Shown one piece after another: positions 33,621-45,288 of a DNA stretch of 64,000 nucleotides (positions within the stretch are counted from its first letter, which is position 1; each line of letters starts with the position of its first letter). Origin of the DNA: Selaginella moellendorffii. Taxonomy: Eukaryota; Streptophyta; Lycopodiopsida; Selaginellales; Selaginellaceae. The translations under genes were made by a program, and so were the position numbers. The stretch is from positions 172,125 to 236,124 of the forward strand of contig NW_003314376.1 of the NCBI RefSeq assembly GCF_000143415.4, written 5' to 3'. The notes below the pieces were generated by a model. The model saw nothing but the letters and a program-made list of their open reading frames with translations, ran no database searches and was not told the origin of the DNA.

Positions 33621-34056
33621 TGATGCTCTTGACTCTGGAGAAACTTATCTGGCCACTATGCCCTGTACTGCTTCTTCTCATCAAAGTTGAGATTTGAGCG
33701 CCTGCAAGAATAGAGAGCAAAAGTAGTACGTTACATTTTCTCAAACCTTTCGTCTTGAGCAACCTCTCTGGCCTTTGGAGGTGCACCAACGTCTGCTCCC
33801 TTGTCACCTCTAGAGGATAGCTCGTAAATCCTTCATCAAATCGAAACTTGGTAGGTTCTTGCTCTACCTTCCAATCCATGTTCCGAGCCAGTTGTGTCAT
33901 AACTTCCAAGTCTGGCAACTTCCACCAGTCAACCCTTGTATGTGATCTCTGGGTGAGATCACCGTCAGTGAGCAAGAGCCTACTGTCTTCTTGCTCTGCA
34001 ACTTCATCTCCTTGAAGATTGATTCTACACAATCTTCCCTGTGACAACACATGCAC
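33319..34056 (-). pseudogene. Unrecognised ORF (B2), fused in frame to PPR remnant
   Basis: In this copy the frame stays open for 245 codons, through the unknown segment (GRLCRINLQGDEVAEQ; LARNMDWKV; EQEPTKFRFDEGF) and into out-of-frame PPR sequence. The 3' half is therefore not PPR-like in translation, so the length is probably accidental. The first about 110 codons are shared with B1 (5349-5759). Confidence 0.35.
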
Positions 34057-34065
34057 TGTGCTGAC

Positions 34066-34269
34066 TTACGTGTCACTGCCAGTGTTGGCAGGACACTTTG
34101 CGGAGAATTCCAGTGTACCATTGCTGTGGGAACTACGAGTGTGAGCATCCATCTGTTTCTTCTCAGTCGGAGAATCGTCCACCACAACTTCCAGATTCGA
34201 TCTGCCACCTGGGCTCCTGAAAGATCGCATTCCTGCGCTGCTTCCTTTGAGATAACATGCATTGCTCAA
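34066..34269 (-). pseudogene. Tail of the His-rich TM protein (B2)
   Basis: 67 codons ending KCPANTGSDT-TAA. It matches the C-terminus of the A-module ORF but with no membrane segment upstream. Confidence 0.4.
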
Positions 34270-34470
34270 TCACCAAATGCTCTCCACAGTATAGGTATGA
34301 TATTTCAAAAAGAGAAATGGATATCTTTCCAATCCTAATGTCCTACTTGCAGTGACACGCCACTTTGGATACTTTGAATAACGAAACTCTTTTTTTCCTC
34401 GTTTTTCAACTTAGCACTCATTGAATGTGATCATGGAGACACAAGCCATCAGCGTGCACAAACTACTTCC

Positions 34471-34695
34471 CTACAGGAAACTGGGGAAAAGAAACACGAG
34501 ATAAATATCTATCCATTGCTGTTTTGATAGTCTCACGGTGCCCAACCGAAAGCATGAGACTGATAGATGCAAAAATGCAAGTTGGATTATCTTTGTCATG
34601 TAGATGGCATCCTTATTGTCTTCACGCTCCTGCCTACCAGTTTTCTTTTTCTCGGCCTGGAGGTCTCTTATTATGGCTGCCTCTATTGCAGACAC
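34471..34695 (-). other. Conserved hypothetical segment (B2)
   Basis: Counterpart of 6185-6421. A small deletion near the PPPAEKKK stretch changes the upstream frame. Coding status doubtful. Confidence 0.25.
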
Positions 34696-34934
34696 AACAT
34701 ATCAAAGTAGTTTCATAATGTCAGAGGCAAAAGCAAAAGAATTAACCCATCTGGGTACTGGAATAAAAGCCAGTTTGTCACAGACGGTAGAGCAGCAATC
34801 CAGTGACCCAACAGTGGAGGGAACTAGCACCATCCGGTTTTACTTCTTCATCGTGGATCCCTAGCTCCTCAAGTGGTCAACCATAGTCAACACCAGTAAA
34901 ATCGGTCAAAACGCTTGGAATGATTGAAAATAGT

Positions 34935-35007
34935 TGGAGATGCCGGGTATCGATCCCGGTGCCTCTCGCATGCTAAGCGAGCGCTCTACGATCTGAGCTA
35001 CATCCCC
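34935..35007 (-). tRNA. tRNA-Ala(AGC), B2 copy
   Basis: 73-nt cloverleaf, anticodon AGC in loop TTAGCAT, anticodon stem CTCGC/GCGAG and T-stem CCGGG/CCCGG fully paired, TTTT terminator just downstream. One D-loop G of the normally invariant GG pair is C (GATCGTAGAGC), which may weaken D-loop/T-loop contact and box A. Otherwise complete. Confidence 0.85.
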
Positions 35008-35024
35008 TTAGAATAGAAACAAAA

Positions 35025-35420
35025 ATGCAAAGCTTTTCTCTTCACCAGTCTAGTACTCATCCTTGGAGATTCTGGCGTCTTTTGTCACATTTCAAGAGTT
35101 TTTTGATTGATTCTATGGAGGAAAATACTCAAGGTCATGAGATCTCATCTTGGCAACGTCTTATTAAGTGCTCCAGGTTTAAGGCCGAGGGATTTGTGGA
35201 GCATACCCCTGAGAATCAAAAGAGATGCGTGTGGAATCCACAGGATGGGTTGCTTGATGCGTACTACAGGGCACTCCTTGCAAAGCTGGCAACCATGAAG
35301 AATGTTACTAATGCTTATAATAATAATACATATAGTAATAGTACAAACAAGAGGAGGAACAAGGCTAGTGAATTATTTTGCTTTGCAGTGTTATTCAAGA
35401 TGGGTAGAAGCAATTGGTAA
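35025..35420 (+). CDS. Hypothetical small protein, module B (B2)
   Basis: 131 codons as given, or 101 from the ATG at 35115 (MEENTQGHEISSWQRL). It contains CVWNPQDGLLDAYYRALLAKL and an Asn-rich stretch. Preserved at 58647-59042. In B1 (24089-24280, after a transposon) and B3 it is shortened or frameshifted, and an inverted diverged form is 800-1120. It runs convergently toward the ORC6 3' end. No domain recognised. Confidence 0.3.
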   Translation: MQSFSLHQSSTHPWRFWRLLSHFKSFLIDSMEENTQGHEISSWQRLIKCSRFKAEGFVEHTPENQKRCVWNPQDGLLDAYYRALLAKLATMKNVTNAYNNNTYSNSTNKRRNKASELFCFAVLFKMGRSNW

Positions 35421-35567
35421 AACCAAGACAATATAAATCAATTGGTATGATCTTTAGTACCAAATAAATACTAATATTATTTGTTATTTTAATTTGCTAG
35501 TAAACATATTTAGAAGTTTTTTAAAAATGAGTAACTTTACTTTTTCCTTTTTTACAAAATATCGAAA

Positions 35568-36892
35568 TCACATTCTTTCGAAGTTTAAGCGCGTTTGCTT
35601 TCGGTCTCTGACAGCCCCTGAACAAACGAACGGAGAAATCGGGCACGCTTGATCAATCCAAAGAAACTAATCACTAAAAGCTTACCAGGTGATGGATTTT
35701 GTTTCGAGGATGACAAAACGGCTCTTTCCATTCCTCGTATTCTAGGCATGTTGTCCTGCCTGGATCCTGCATGCAAACCAAACTAATGTCTTTAGAACCT
35801 GGAAGTTGCAACAAGCAGATCGACGCCTTCCTACTGACCTCGAGATTCGTGGCATCCGACAGAGCTGCAGAAGAAATGCTCGCACTGTGAGATCAGGCCT
35901 TGCAGAAAAAATATCGAGTTCTTTGCATACCTCTCTTGCATTCTCTAGTTCTTGATTCGGATTTCTCTTTCTCAACACCGACCAAATCGAAGCAGATATC
36001 TGTCATAGACGCGGCAACCTGTAGAAAAATAAAATCTAGAATCGGCAATACAATTGCTCGTTGGAGCTTACGTTGGAAAACTCAGGGTCCGACGTGCTAG
36101 ACACCTCCATCAATTTAGCTTTGTCAACTTAAAACCGTGAAAAAAAGCATTGGAAACTGCTTGCCTTTTGCTTTCTCGCGCATAAATAAAACGCGACGCT
36201 GGTGAATACAGGGCGATCGAAATCAGCGCTTCGACGTCGTGCTTCTGGTAAAGTGGCCAAAACTCGCTCTTTGTATCTGGAGCAAAACGTAGAGAGAGCC
36301 CGTAAAGAAATAAACTAAAAGGAAAGAGGAAGCTCTTACGCTGCCAAGACTCTCTGGACTGCTTGTATGAGTCTCACGCATCCAAATGCACAGCGAGCTC
36401 GCGCACATTCAAGCTTGTCCTGAGGAAAAAAATGTTATTCCCACATTTTTCTTCCATCTCTTTTCTTCCTGGCTTTGAAGAAATACCTGATATCAAGAGC
36501 ATTCTGGACTGTGGTGAGTGATCTATTGTAAGCCTTATCAGAAAGACCACTCAGCTTGATTCCCTTTTGCCGATCAAATGGAACTTGCATCCTGTCCGAG
36601 AAGAAAAGAAAGAAATAAACTCCACCCGCAAAGAAATGCAGATCTGGATACTTACATCGAGCACGCGATGTCGAAACAGAGCACGGATCGGCAGACATCG
36701 CCCTGGAATAACACACAAGAGCATTGGATACCCTCAAGTCACAGGCGGAAAGAAAGAAGCAAGCACACTCACAATGCCAAATGCTGCCGCATCAAATTCC
36801 ATACGGAAGAGGCGCAGCAGCTCCTCCGCCTTGCGCAGCACTTCGCGATCGGCCGCCATTCCCAGCCGCCGCTCCAGCGCCTTCATCTCCAT
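35568..36892 (-). pseudogene. ORC6: Origin recognition complex subunit 6, broken copy
   Basis: Exon layout as in the copy at 59017-60540: exon 1 36773-36892, 2 36656-36702, 3 36487-36591, 4 36340-36419, 5 36165-36276, 6 36072-36130, 7 35931-36018, 8 35839-35864, 9 35686-35766, 10 35568-35617. Hallmarks: FDRQKGIKLSGLSDKAYNRS, FGCVRLIQ-type sequence, TDICFDLVGV, YEEW, LNF. Three lesions: a 1-bp deletion in exon 4 (80 instead of 81 bp), a deletion of about 32 bp that removes the acceptor of intron 5 and the first codons of exon 6, and a 1-bp deletion in exon 9 (81 instead of 82 bp). The stop is TGA directly after LNFERM (35568-35570). ORC6 is the smallest ORC subunit, needed to license replication origins; this copy should not make it. 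Confidence 0.9.
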
Positions 36893-37141
36893 GGCGCGCG
36901 AAGAACCTCGCGTTTGGAAATAGGCGGGAAGATAACGAGTTAACCTAAACCGCGAGGGTTAGAGATAAACGAACATTAATGGTCAACTATAGCGTTGTAG
37001 CCCCAATTTTATTTGGAACGATGGATGGATCATACAAAACTTTTTAAGATTGTAGAAAGCTGGAGGGAATACAATGACGACGAGAGTCCTTCATTTCTCG
37101 CAGTGAAGAACACAATCAAAAAAAGGAGATGGCCGAGTAGA
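36893..37141. other. Intergenic stretch upstream of ORC6 pseudogene
   Basis: About 250 bp between the ORC6 start and the stop of the upstream minus-strand exon. It presumably held the ORC6 promoter; no clear box is visible. Confidence 0.4.
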
Positions 37142-37221
37142 TCATATCTTGTTGAATGCAACAATGTCACAGCTTAGGATGTACTCTGCCACCGGGCCCT
37201 CATCAATCAAGAAGTATGTCA
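37142..37221 (-). pseudogene. Orphan last exon of an unidentified gene (copy 1)
   Basis: On the minus strand, after an AG (CTCAAG), 26 complete codons run to TGA at 37142-37144 and read YFLIDEGPVAEYILSC then DIVAFNKI. The copy at 60811-60891 encodes the same peptide and differs at four positions, all synonymous third bases. Upstream sequence belongs to an LTR-element remnant, so the rest of the gene is missing. I do not recognise the family. Confidence 0.5.
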
Positions 37222-37222
37222 C

Positions 37223-38851
37223 TTGAGGCTGCTAATACTGCTCCGTTGGATCTAACTTTTGGTGTTGTGGGGTGTGATCATATTGGTATTGTGCCCATCC
37301 TTGATGTGTTGTTTGTTGGTCTCCAGCTTTTGTGGGATGTGATTATACGGTTTATGTTGTTCTCAATGTTCTACCATCTTTTATTGACGTGGAGTGTGAT
37401 CATGATATTGATTAGTGAGCTATGGATGATGCAATTTAATTCTTGGAGAATGTTTGAGGATTAAGTTTGTGGAAAAACAATGTGTATGAACTCGGGTGGA
37501 TTCCAAAGTGTGATGATGAGCTTGATTATTATAGAGATAGTTTTGGAGATGAAGTGGAGGTTTCGTGAAGTAAGTGTCAATATTTCAATATGTTATTTAA
37601 TCCTTTTTCGTTCCCTTCTACTCTTTCCCAATTATTTTTTTATTTTTCAGCCTGAGCCACCTTCTCAAGTTCTTAGTATTTCTTCTTCATTTGTAGTGTT
37701 TTCTTCTTTTGGCACGTCGATCATTTATAACTCTTATGATTCTAATTCTCAATCAGTGTTGAGTTGAGTGTTTTCTATCCTCCTCATACTAATCTGGATA
37801 TTGAATGTATCCATGAAGTTGAGAATCTTGCTTTTATTTTGTTGGTAAAGTCTTTAGTTAGTTCTGGTATTGAGTATTTTACTTGTTCCAAGGTTAAGTC
37901 ACTTTGGCCAGAGTTTTGGGTTGAATGCATGTCCCCATTTGTGAGTGTCATTGAGAGCCTTTGCTTTACTATTGCTCATGAAGAGTTTATATATTCTCTT
38001 GAGAGTGTGAATGTTGTTATTGATTTTCCTATATCAGGTGTTAAATTGTGTGTTGAGAAAGTTGAGTAGTGTGAATCTTTTGCTTATATTGTGGCTGAAA
38101 TATTTTACAAAAGGAAATCCCCTATTGACCAAGCTTTAAGCATATATTCTTTTGATTTTCCATTTTTGCATTGCCAATTGTTGCAAATTCTTCTTCCAAT
38201 GCGTCTTTATCTACTTTTTCTTCCTCCACAATTGTTTTTCTTCAATTTTTCTTTCTGTTTTCTCCTTTCTGCCTTGACACTTCAAACTTTTTTTTCTTTA
38301 GAGGAGGGAGTAGAGGGGACAGATGGGAGTCTGGCCCCAATGATGGAGTGAGGACGAACGAATATAATAATGGAGCGAGGACGAATGATATGGATTGTGG
38401 AGTGAGGATGACCATAACGAGTTTGAATGAAACATTCAACCCCGATATAATGAGGTAGAATAGATGCGATAGTGGAGTGAGGCCGGACATAAATGGTGAA
38501 GTGAGGACAAGCACATAAGTCCAAAAGGAGCTAGTGTTTCAAAACCATTTTTTCTTCGAGGAGGGGATAAGGAGAATGTGAAAGACGAACGGAGTGAGTC
38601 TGACCTCCTCAGTGCAAAGTTATGGTTGCGTGGTTGCATAAAGAGTTGCAACTGATTCATCAAGGTTCTATAGTGGGCTAATGATTATGCCATGGCTTTA
38701 GATTTTATTTCAGTCATGATTATCATCAACTTTATTGGTGGTTTTGTGGGAGTTTTAGATTCTTGTGGTAATTTATAATTGCCCAACATAAACTCAAGAT
38801 GTTCCACCTGACTTATCATTATCACCTTCTCATCTTCCAAAAGGAGGATGG
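37223..38851 (+). mobile_element. Interior of a short LTR element, family 2 (5' truncated)
   Basis: Upstream of the LTR at 38852, on the same strand, this T-rich region matches 60892-62232. It has two moderately long ORFs (37764-38069, 38091-38351) with no retroelement motif. A purine-rich stretch (GAGGAGGGAGTAGAGG) near 38300 grades into GGAGTGAGGACGA-like repeats. A polypurine tract (CCAAAAGGAGGATGG) precedes the LTR. The 5' LTR is not present. Non-autonomous or decayed. Confidence 0.6.
37764..38069 (+). pseudogene. ORF conserved between two family-2 LTR elements
   Basis: 101 codons containing LDIECIHEVENLAFI and VNVVIDFPIS. The second copy (61141-61480) keeps the same frame with one internal stop and several replacements. 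No domain recognised; it could be a remnant of a gag-like or captured protein. Confidence 0.3.
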
Positions 38852-39028
38852 TGTAAAGTTTGTAAATACATATAATACATATATGTAAATATATGTATTA
38901 CCCTAGCTAGGTAATACACTAATTATAGACTGTCCATTTGGGACTAAATCTGATCCATCCATTCTTGTATATAAGTAGGGGCTTAAACTTTAATTAATAT
39001 ACCTTTTCCTTTATTCTGAGCACTCACA
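38852..39028 (+). repeat. LTR of family-2 element (copy 1)
   Basis: 177 bp from TGTAAAG to CACTCACA, with TATATAAGTAGGGG about 60 bp from the end. The end and the TATATAAG position resemble the gypsy LTRs, suggesting related families. Directly abutted at 39030 by the minus-strand gypsy element. Confidence 0.75.
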
Positions 39029-39029
39029 A

Positions 39030-39204
39030 TGTGAGTGCTTGGAATATGGAAAGGGAATATAGAAATGTGTATATCAATTAGCCCAAAAACCCTAGCTTAT
39101 ATACAGGAGCGAGTGGTCTAGATTGAAACCAATCTGACGGCTACCAAAATCCCACTACGCTAATATTAGTATATAGCATCATAACCGTACACTTGGCCCT
39201 CACA
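39030..39204 (-). repeat. 3' LTR of gypsy 2
   Basis: 175 bp, TG...CA on the minus strand, TATATAAGC box present. Inserted one base after the end of the family-2 LTR. Confidence 0.9.
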
Positions 39205-39236
39205 TCATCCCCTCCTCTCGGGATAATGGAAGACCA

Positions 39237-42200
39237 TCAGGGTTCTTTTGAAGATGGGCCAGGATCTGGAGGAACGTCAGGAGGAGGCATCGGTGGATCT
39301 ATAGGTGGCATTAACTCCTCTTGATCCCTTTGTACGAAGCGTTTTAGCCGCTGCAAATGCACAATCTTTGGAGGATCGGCCTGCTGAATGTCATGCCGAA
39401 CCTCATAAACTTGTGGTCCAATTTGTCGCAACACTTGATATGGTCCTTTCCATTGCGCAAGAAGCCCCTTAGATAAACCACGTACCGTAAGATGGGGAAA
39501 ACGGACTAACACCAAATCATCCACTTTGTACTCCACAGGTAGACGATGATGAGAGTTGTAGCGCCATTGTTGTCCCACTTGTACGCGGCCTAAGTGTTAG
39601 GCAGACTCTGCTCGGACAAGTGGAAGAATGCTCGTCAAATACTGATCCCATGATCTAGCATCGGCAGCACGTGGCAATCGCGAAGGTAAACCCAGCTCCG
39701 TTGGTAATATTGGGTCATGACCATATAGGAGTTTATATGGTGAAGCACCAACAGAACTCTGCACCCCTGTAACATATGTATACCGAAGAAATGGCAAATA
39801 ACCATCCCAATCCGAATGCTGAAAGTTCACATACTTCATAATCATCCCTTTGAATGTCCGAACAAGCCGTTCCACCAGACCGTCTGATTGTGGATGATAA
39901 ACACTCGTGAAAGTGTGGCATATCCCCAACCGAGATGTCAAAACATGAAATGCCTTAGCCATAAATGCGGGACCATTATCCGAAAGAATCCGCTCTGGAC
40001 AAGAATGCTGGAACACCACTCGATTGAGGAGGAAGTATCCAACAACAGTTGTAGAGGCGCTAGCAAGAGCACCAACTTCCACCCAACGAGTCAAGTAGTC
40101 AAAAGCAATAATAACGTATTCATTGCCAGCAGTCGACCGTGGAAAAGGCCCCATAAGATCAAACACCACTAACTCAAACGGACGGGAAACCGCAATTGAC
40201 TCCAACGGTCCTTCTGCAGCACGAGGGGGAGTATTACGAGCTTGGCACTAAACGCAGCTACGCACATACCGGATAATACCACGTTGCATCTCTGGCCAAT
40301 AGAAAAACCTGCACAGCTTCTCGGTGACACGATGGTGTCCCATATGCCCACCTAGAATAGGAGAATCATGGTAGGCATGGAGAAACCACGGAATAAATAC
40401 CGAAGGCACCACCAGCCGTAAATGATCATCAGGATCCGTCCCCACAAAATAAAGAAGGCCATCGTCAAGGCAATATTGAGAATGTAAATGCCGGAAAGGC
40501 AAGTCATTAACAAGTGATGCAGGATTCTCAAACCCATCTCGAAGCCTCCGAATCCACTTCTCAATCTTTTGAGCCTCGCGAACCTCATCAAGAGAAGGTA
40601 GATCTTGCTCTGCACCTTGTGGACATTGAACGTCAAGGACAGCAACCGCCGACGGCACAGAATCCTCATCTAGAAAATCCAACAATAGGTTCGTCAGAAA
40701 CATGAGAAGTGAATGGAGAAGGAAGGGGAGCTCGAGAAAGGGCATCAGCATCAGCCATAGAACTCCCTGGGCGATGAACAACATCGAAATCATATATCTG
40801 AAGCTTCAAAACCCATCGAGCCGTACGACCAACTATGTTCTTCCGCTTCAACAATGAAGTAACAGCAGCATGGTCACCTTCAAGTAAGGTCTGAGAACCA
40901 TGTAGATAGGCATGAAGTTTTCTCGAAACCCCAGACTGCTGCTAAACACTCCTTCTCCGTCGTGGAGTAGTTCATTTCCATTGGTTGTAATGTACGGCTT
41001 ATGTATGCAATGGGATGGCGCTTCCCCAGCACACTCGAGCTCTCTTGCATCAACACACCTCCAAGACCAATGTCAGAAGCATCCACGCTCAAAATAAAAG
41101 GTCGAGTGTAGTCAGGATATGCCAAAACCGGAGGAGTCGTCAATAGTTCTTTGAGATCCACGAACTCTCGCTCACAATCTGGAGACTAGATGAAAGATGA
41201 CGTTGATGACTTCAGCAACGCTCGCAATGGTGTAGTGCGATCGGAAAGATGATCCACAAAACGACCGAGATACTGCACCTTACCCAAAAAGTGCTGCACA
41301 TCATTCACACACTTCGGAGTAGGGAACTTTAGAATAGCCACAAGTTTGTCAGGATCAACTTGCAAACCCTCACGAGAAATACGGTACCCAAGATAAGTTG
41401 TGTCCTTGGACCCAAACACGCACTTTGACCGCTTCAGCTTTAAACCAACGTCACGTAGCCGATCCAACACTTTACAAACATCACGAACATGCTCCTCCCA
41501 CGTCCCCTCCGAGTGGATCAAGACATCATCAATGAAGTCAGCAGTCACCTCTGGCATATCGCAAAGAACCTCGTCCATCATCTGCTGGAAAGTTGCTGGA
41601 GCATTGTTCAAACCAAACGGCATCACCAAGAACTCATACAAACCAAATGGTTAATGAAAAGCAGTCTTAGGAATATCTTCGTCGGCCATCGGTACTTGCC
41701 AATACCCAGAAGCAAGATCTAACTTGGTGAACCAACGACTTCACCCCAGACGATCCAAGAGATCAGCAGTGTGAGGAAGAGGATACACATCTGCGATCAT
41801 CACTTCATTTAACGGACGACAGTCGATGCAAAAACGAATACTCCCATCAGGCTTCGTCACAAAATGAGGTTCACATGCCCAAGGACTCCGTGACTTCCGA
41901 ATAACACCCTTCTCCAGCATTTCCTTGACGTTTACTTGTAAAATCTTGATCTCCTTAGGTGACCGACGATGAACAAGAACCTTGATTGGACGAGCATCCC
42001 CGGTTGGAATCGGATGATGTGTGGCAATCTTGGCCCCAGACGATAAGTCAAATTCAAAGAGATCAGAATACTCCTTTATGAGCTGGTCAACTGCTGCAAC
42101 ACAAAGATCGTCGGAGGGATCGGAAAAGGGAAAAGCAGAACAAGATGGAAACACAAAAGGAAAGAGTGGGGGAACAAAAGTAATGGAAGTAGAGGTAGAA

Positions 42201-42826
42201 GTAGAGGGACGAAGAGGTATGGAAGTGAGAGGAATGGATGAAACATAAGGAAGTATGAGACAAGGGGGAGAAGCCTCAAAGTCACACTTGGCATGATTGT
42301 GCTGCAACCAATCCATACCAAGAATGAGGTCAAAAGTTTGACTCGGCACCACCCGCAATGGCTGCAACTCAAGCTCGAGATCGCCCACACGCACAACCAG
42401 GTCCACCTCATCCCGTGCACATGCATGTGTATGGCCGTTGCCATAAAGAATGAAAACTGGTTTCGCCGCACGACGCAAGTGTAAACGACAACGTGTGGCA
42501 ACAGGTCGAGCAATAGAAGATAAACTTGAACCTGTATCAACCAATACGGAGAGAATAATAGGAGACCTCTTGTTATAAAAATGAGCTTGGAAAGTAAACA
42601 CTAGATGAACCGGTGCCGAGTGAACCCCTTGATGATACTCCCGAAAGAAAGATGGAGGGGTCACTAACTTATTCGCGCAAGGTCCCTCCGTTACTCGTGC
42701 GACTCCTCGTTTCCCGGATGCATCTCGGTGTCCAGACCTTCCATTGCAGCAGCACCCACGGGATGTTGCTGACGCCAAGGTCTCCACCCAGGAAATGGAG
42801 GTCACCAATCCGGAAAACGATGGCAA
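39237..42826 (-). pseudogene. Gypsy 2 pol: protease, RT, RNase H, integrase
   Basis: Minus-strand order: protease (VDTGSS active site near 42535), RT beginning VKEMLEKGVIRKS and FVTKPDGS, catalytic FIDDVLIH near 41520, RNase H (LSVDASDIGLGG, EKECLAAVWGF), the integrase N-terminal region (SPILGGHMGHHRVTEKL), catalytic D-D-E in FDLMGPFPRS, LSDNGPAF and YHPQSDGLVERLVRTF, then an integrase C-terminal region ending near 39237. No chromodomain is evident. In-frame stops at about 41738 (TGA for Arg CGA), 41650, 41185 and 39595, and a frameshift near 40890, inactivate it. Confidence 0.92.
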
Positions 42827-43623
42827 CGCCGATAAGTATGACCAACTTCATCACACACCCAGCAGCGAACATCACGGCCACGACCACATCCTTGTGCTTG
42901 TCCTTGGACTCGAGCAGTAGCAGCATCAACCTCCATTGGAACAGGACCATCACCCATAGGAAGTGGAGTTGAAGGACGTGCAGCGAGAAGTGGAAGAGGC
43001 GACGTCTCATAACGTTGTGCCAAGTGAAGAGCATCGTCAAGGGTGGCAGGAGCAAGTGCATGCACAAGTCCAACAAGATCTTGACAAAGTGCTGGCCACA
43101 ACATTCCTAGCTTGATCCGCTCCGACATATTTGGCTCCACACGAAGCAAAAGACTTCAGAAACAAATGCCAAATTGCATCACCGACTCAGATAGCCCTTG
43201 GCGAAGACGATGCAATTGCTGGAAAGCATCATCACAATCATCGGCATGTCCGAAGGCGCGTTTGAAGACGTCCGGGAGAACACTCAAATCCCCACGAGTG
43301 GCTGTGCTCAAACCATTGTACCACTGCAATGCTGTCCCCTGAAGACACATGGGAAACTCACGCAACCGTTGAGCATCATCCCAAGAATGATATGTGGCAA
43401 TCACTGTGAAGTGATCAAACCAATGGTACACATCATCCCCAAGATTCCCACGAAAGAACTCCGGCCGAACGCGAGGATTGGCACCAAGAGCAGGAAGAGT
43501 TGGACCACGTGCCGTGAATGCCGCCATCAATTGAGTTTGGTTGTTCAATTGCAAGCCCATAGCATCAAGCAATTAGACCAACTGCTGCTCGAGAGTCAAA
43601 GGAGGAGATTGCTGATCTGCCAT
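42802..43623 (-). pseudogene. Gypsy 2 gag
   Basis: Starts at ATG 43623. The capsid-like region contains FFRGNLGDDVYHWFDHF and ALQWYNGL, typical of plant gypsy Gag, and ends in a zinc knuckle (CWVCDEVGHTYRRC) near 42820-42860. An early TAG (about 43574) and a break near 43155 divide it into pieces. It is the only copy in the window with a full-length gag region. Confidence 0.85.
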
Positions 43624-43841
43624 GGGGAATGAAAAACAAAGAGCAAAAGAAGAGAAATGACAAAAAGCTAGAAGGAAATGGTAGATCTAGACAATGCAAA
43701 AAGCTAGATGTAAACCAAAATCCTGAAAGGAAAGAACAAAAAGAAGGAAATGGAAAAAGCTAAATCTAGACAATGGAAAAGTTAAATTTAAACCAAAATC
43801 CCAAATCCAAGCACTCCTCAAGGACAATCAAAGGTGCCCTT

Positions 43842-43852
43842 CACCTCCACCA
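43842..43852 (-). other. Primer-binding site of gypsy 2 (tRNA-Ala type)
   Basis: Minus-strand TGGTGGAGGTG one base after the LTR end; one mismatch to the complement of the tRNA-Ala 3' end with CCA. Confidence 0.65.
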
Positions 43853-43853
43853 A

Positions 43854-43988
43854 TGTGAGTGCTTGGAATATGGAAAGGGAATACAGAAATGTGTATATCA
43901 ATTAGCCCAAAAACCCTAGCTTATATACAGGAGCGAGTGGTCCAGATTAAACCAATCCGACGGCTACCAAAATCCCACTACACTAATA
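43854..43988 (-). repeat. 5' LTR of gypsy 2 (cut by gap)
   Basis: 135 bp that match 39030-39165, then run into undetermined bases. Confidence 0.88.
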
Positions 43989-44115
43989 NNNNNNNNNNNN
44001 NNNNNNNNNNNNNNNNNNNNNNNNNNNNNNNNNNNNNNNNNNNNNNNNNNNNNNNNNNNNNNNNNNNNNNNNNNNNNNNNNNNNNNNNNNNNNNNNNNNN
44101 NNNNNNNNNNNNNNN
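43989..44115. other. Assembly gap (N)
   Basis: 127 undetermined bases. They hide the end of the gypsy 2 LTR, its target duplication and the join to module A3. The true size and content are unknown. Confidence 1.
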
Positions 44116-44506
44116 ACTAGATATTGGTATTGTATTTGAATTTGATATATATTTATAAATAAATATTTACTTATAAATTACTCATAAAATAACAAAGGAC
44201 ATTTTTTAAAGCTACACTCAAATGGTTTTATAGTAATAAATGTATATTCAGTAATACTAAATATAGTGAATTTATTCTGTAAATTAGGTCAGAAGGTAAA
44301 ACCTCTATTAAATAGGAAATATTGCCACTCAGATCTAAATATTATTTAAATTTAAATTTTTTAAAAATACCTGTTTAATAAAAATATTTCCATGAAAACA
44401 TTAAGAAATTATTCTTTCGTGTACCAGAATATTTGAAAATATTTTTAATGACTCCTTTTGCTCTCTCTATTATCAGATCTGTATAGGACTACATTAAGTT
44501 GTACAT

Positions 44507-44761
44507 TCTTGAGGTCAGTAGGAAGGCATTGATTTGCTTGTTACAACTTACAAGTTCCAAAGGCATTAGTTTGGTTTTGGTACAAGATCCAGGCAGGACA
44601 ACATGCTTGGAATACAAGGAATGGAGAGAGGCCACCTTGAAACAAAATCCATCACCTAGTAAGCTTTTAATAATTGGTTTCTTTGGATTGATCAAGCATG
44701 CCCAATATCTCTATTTGTTTGTTCAGAAAAGCAAATGCACTTAAATTTTGAAAGAATGTGA
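44507..44761 (+). pseudogene. ORC6 C-terminal exon remnant (A3)
   Basis: Same as at 350-604; YKEW exon and LNFERM-TGA kept. Confidence 0.7.
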
Positions 44762-45231
44762 AGGTGACGTTTCCAATTTTGAACTTTTGTAAGAAAAACA
44801 AGTTACTCATTTTAAAAGACTTTTAGCTATACAAATATGTTGTTTACTAGCAAACCAAAATACCAATTAATATTAGTGTTTAGACAATTTGATTGGTACA
44901 GAAGACCATACCAGTTGATTTATATTGTGTTGGTTTTACCAATTGCTTTACTCATCCTCTTGCATAACACTGCAAAGCAAAACACTATCCCTTTTCCTCC
45001 TCTTGTGATTACTATTACGATAATATGTATTATTATTATAAGCATTAGTAACATTCTTCATGGTTGCCTACAGATGCAGCTTCTTGGCTATAGAAACTTG
45101 CTGGAGATGGTGGGCTTTCCAAAGCTCATCTCTCAAAAGGCTCTTGAAATGCAACAAAAGCTGCCAGAATCTCCAAGGATGAGTATTAGAATGGTGAAGA
45201 GAAAAGTTTAGCATTTTTGTTTCTTTGCTAA

Positions 45232-45288
45232 GGGGAGATAGCTCAGATGGTAGAGCGCTAGCTTAGGGATCAATAACCAGCATCTCCA
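45232..45288 (+). pseudogene. tRNA-Ala pseudogene with both acceptor strands (A3)
   Basis: GGGGAGATAGCTCAGATGGTAGAGCGC at the start and GCATCTCCA at the end pair as an acceptor stem, but the anticodon-arm 3' side, the variable loop and much of the T-arm are deleted (57 nt against 73). It shows that the A-module remnants once were a plus-strand tRNA-Ala. No TTTT terminator follows. Confidence 0.8.

Larger units (their letters stand above)
32550..35567 (-). repeat. Module B, copy 2 (uninterrupted)
   Basis: The only B copy without an insertion between PPR remnant and ORC6. On the minus strand from ORC6: AT-rich tail, tRNA-Ala (34935-35007), conserved segment (34471-34695), tail of the TM ORF (34066-34269), unknown ORF (33640-34056), PPR remnant (33031-33620) and inner ORF (32611-32868). 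Confidence 0.9.
39030..43988 (-). mobile_element. Ty3/gypsy retrotransposon, nearly complete (gypsy 2)
   Basis: The 3' LTR is 39030-39204; the 5' LTR starts at 43854 and is cut by the assembly gap at 43989. The interior carries gag, protease, RT, RNase H and integrase in gypsy order, with a polypurine tract next to the 3' LTR (39205-39220) and a tRNA-Ala-type primer site (43842-43852). Several stops and a frameshift interrupt it. It serves as reference for the deleted copies at 24321 and 48466. Confidence 0.92.
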
